From: Pseudomonadota bacterium
Lineage (GTDB): Bacteria; Pseudomonadota; Alphaproteobacteria; Kiloniellales; J153
Direction of reading: 5' to 3'
Assembly: GCA_022572105.1 (NCBI GenBank)
Contig: JACZWN010000025.1
Coordinates: forward strand, 1-22,756
DNA length: 22,756 nt
The translations under genes were made by a program, and so were the position numbers. Positions 21,860 through 22,756 of this stretch are shown here, one piece after another. The notes beneath the pieces are model-generated. The model worked only from the letters and a program-made list of their open reading frames with translations, was not told the DNA's origin and ran no database searches. How positions within the stretch are numbered: position 1 is the first letter of the stretch; every line of letters starts with the position of its first letter.

Positions 21860-22264
21860 TCAACCGCCGCCCGGCTCGTCGTCCTTCAGGCTGATGGTGA
21901 AGGTGGCGTTGCCGTTGATGTGGAGCATCGGCTGGGCGGCGTTGTGGCGCTGCTGCTGGATCTGGGTGTTGACGTTGAGGTTGGTCAGGCGGCAGGTCTT
22001 GGCGATCACTGCCTTGAGCAGCGCGCATTCCTCGTGCCCCAGGCGGTAGAGGTACTCGCGCCCCGCCCTCTGCGCCGCGGCGAGCGTCGCCTCGCTCAGG
22101 TCCGGCAGCGGTATCTGGGTGTTGAAGGCGACGCTGACGTTGACCGGTTGCCCGCCGAAGGGTTGGGCCAGGAACGAGGCCTCGGCCGGCGCCGCCGCCG
22201 GCGCGAGCGTGAGCCCGGCGAGCAGCGTCAAGGCTGGAAGGGCAAAAAATCGCAAACCGCGCAT
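21860..22264 (-). CDS. Small exported protein of unknown function
   Basis: This 134-residue protein starts at an ATG (22264) with CAGGAG close upstream. The first ~29 residues (MRGLRFFALPALTLLAGLTL and on through APAEA) are a convincing signal peptide. The mature part has two Cys (HEECALLKAVIAKTCRL) that could form a disulfide. It also has several NVNTQI/NVSVAF/INGNATFTISL strands, suggesting a beta-rich periplasmic protein. I recognise no family. It lies between the gamma-glutamyltransferase and nitroreductase genes on the same strand, 95 nt before the latter, and its leader can form structures that include the ribosome site. Confidence 0.75.
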   Translation of the reverse strand: MRGLRFFALPALTLLAGLTLAPAAAPAEASFLAQPFGGQPVNVSVAFNTQIPLPDLSEATLAAAQRAGREYLYRLGHEECALLKAVIAKTCRLTNLNVNTQIQQQRHNAAQPMLHINGNATFTISLKDDEPGGG

Positions 22265-22269
22265 GTCCA

Positions 22270-22354
22270 ACTCCTGTTGTCGTCGTGGGGCCCCCACAAG
22301 ACGGGGGCGCGAAGGTCAGCCAGGAGTAGGCCGCCCAAGGGTGGCGACAACAGG
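22270..22354 (-). promoter_or_regulatory. Structured leader that may hide the ribosome binding site
   Basis: On the minus strand CCTGTTGTCG (22345-22354) is fully complementary to CGACAACAGG (22273-22282), which runs into the Shine-Dalgarno CAGGAG. A second upstream ACTCCTG (22321-22327) is fully complementary to CAGGAGT (22270-22276). The two pairings are mutually exclusive. A GTGGGGGCCCCAC palindrome lies between. Whether this region is transcribed as the leader is not known. Confidence 0.4.
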
Positions 22355-22386
22355 GCAGCGGCGCGGCGATTGCGTGGCGGGGGGAG

Positions 22387-22755
22387 CTAATCCCCAATCG
22401 CCACGCCCTCGCGGCGCGGGTCGGCGGCGCCTTCGAGGCCGTCGGCCGTGACCGCGATGGCGTGCAGGCCGCTGGTCATGGCGCGGATGCGGACCTCGTG
22501 GCCGAGGGCTTCGAGGGCGGGCTTGAGCGCGGCGAGCGGCGTGCCCTCCTCCAGGTCGGTCGGGCCGTTGCGGTTGACCGCGTGGGGCAGGGCGACGGCG
22601 GCCTGGGGGTCGAGGTTCCAGTCGAGCGCGGCGATGAGGGCCTGGGCGACGTAGCCGATGATGCGGCTGCCGCCGGGCGAGCCCACGGCGAGCAACAGGC
22701 GCCCCTCTCGGTCCAGCACGAGCATCGGCGACCTGGAGGAGCGCGGGCGCCTGCC
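22387..22755 (-). CDS. ggt: Gamma-glutamyltransferase, C-terminal end (partial)
   Basis: The frame is open to the edge of the window; about 122 C-terminal residues are seen. They match the small subunit of gamma-glutamyltransferase: RSPMLVLDREGRLLLAVGSP followed by GGSRII (the oxyanion-hole and substrate-binding SPGGSRI region). DWNLDPQAAVALPH, ALGHEVRIRAMTSGLHAI and the terminal DPRREGVAIGD follow. These enzymes are periplasmic or secreted and cleave the gamma-glutamyl bond of glutathione. The catalytic Thr and the large subunit lie outside the window. The stop is about 120 nt upstream of the small exported protein. Confidence 0.93.
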   Translation of the reverse strand, partial: GRRPRSSRSPMLVLDREGRLLLAVGSPGGSRIIGYVAQALIAALDWNLDPQAAVALPHAVNRNGPTDLEEGTPLAALKPALEALGHEVRIRAMTSGLHAIAVTADGLEGAADPRREGVAIGD

Positions 22756-22756
22756 C

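Overview
This window looks like a GC-rich alphaproteobacterial chromosome, probably of a Rhodospirillales-like lineage. The evidence is the gene order rpmH-rnpA-yidD-yidC-engB-argB on one strand, dapD-dapE next to a truA remnant, a DUF2336 protein, and high G/C at third codon positions. No rRNA, tRNA, CRISPR array or intact transposase was found. The lineage is inferred from gene content alone.

Layout. (1) 1-2371 is a zone of broken genes. It holds the end of an unknown gene, an amidase cut off after about 290 family-like residues, an N-terminal P-loop ATPase domain fused in frame to the C-terminal two thirds of TruA, and a methyltransferase that has lost its AdoMet-binding core. Base composition of 1 to about 1170 is visibly less GC-rich than the rest. 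This is either a real recombination or insertion scar or an assembly/amplification chimera. (2) 2395-5032 on the minus strand is dapD-dapE-(membrane protein), for lysine and diaminopimelate synthesis. (3) 5299-8294 on the plus strand is a PAS/GAF-like/GGDEF diguanylate cyclase overlapping a DUF2336 HEAT-like protein by 4 nt. (4) 8296-8440 is a long inverted-repeat element between convergent genes. (5) 8449-13108 on the minus strand is the ribosomal protein L34 / RNase P / membrane insertase / EngB / ArgB operon, driven by a near-consensus promoter at 13151-13179. The YidC tail is made of tandem repeats, including seven perfect GGCT units.

(6) 13428-16187 on the plus strand holds a TVP38/VTT membrane protein, a mercuric-reductase-like FAD disulfide oxidoreductase, and a small exported protein built of Cys-Asn-Pro-Cys repeats. 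(7) 16382-21082 on the plus strand holds an orphan sensor histidine kinase, an exported protein-isoaspartate methyltransferase, and a large membrane protein with a spermidine-synthase-like domain. (8) 21096-22756 on the minus strand holds a nitroreductase, a small exported protein of unknown function with a structured leader, and the C-terminal end of a gamma-glutamyltransferase running off the window.

The observations most worth following are these: the tetranucleotide tract in yidC, where losing one unit would join YidC in frame to EngB; the CNPC-repeat protein beside the VTT/oxidoreductase pair; the diguanylate cyclase/DUF2336 couple; the leader that can hide the ribosome binding site of the small exported protein; and the chain of in-frame truncations at the left end.
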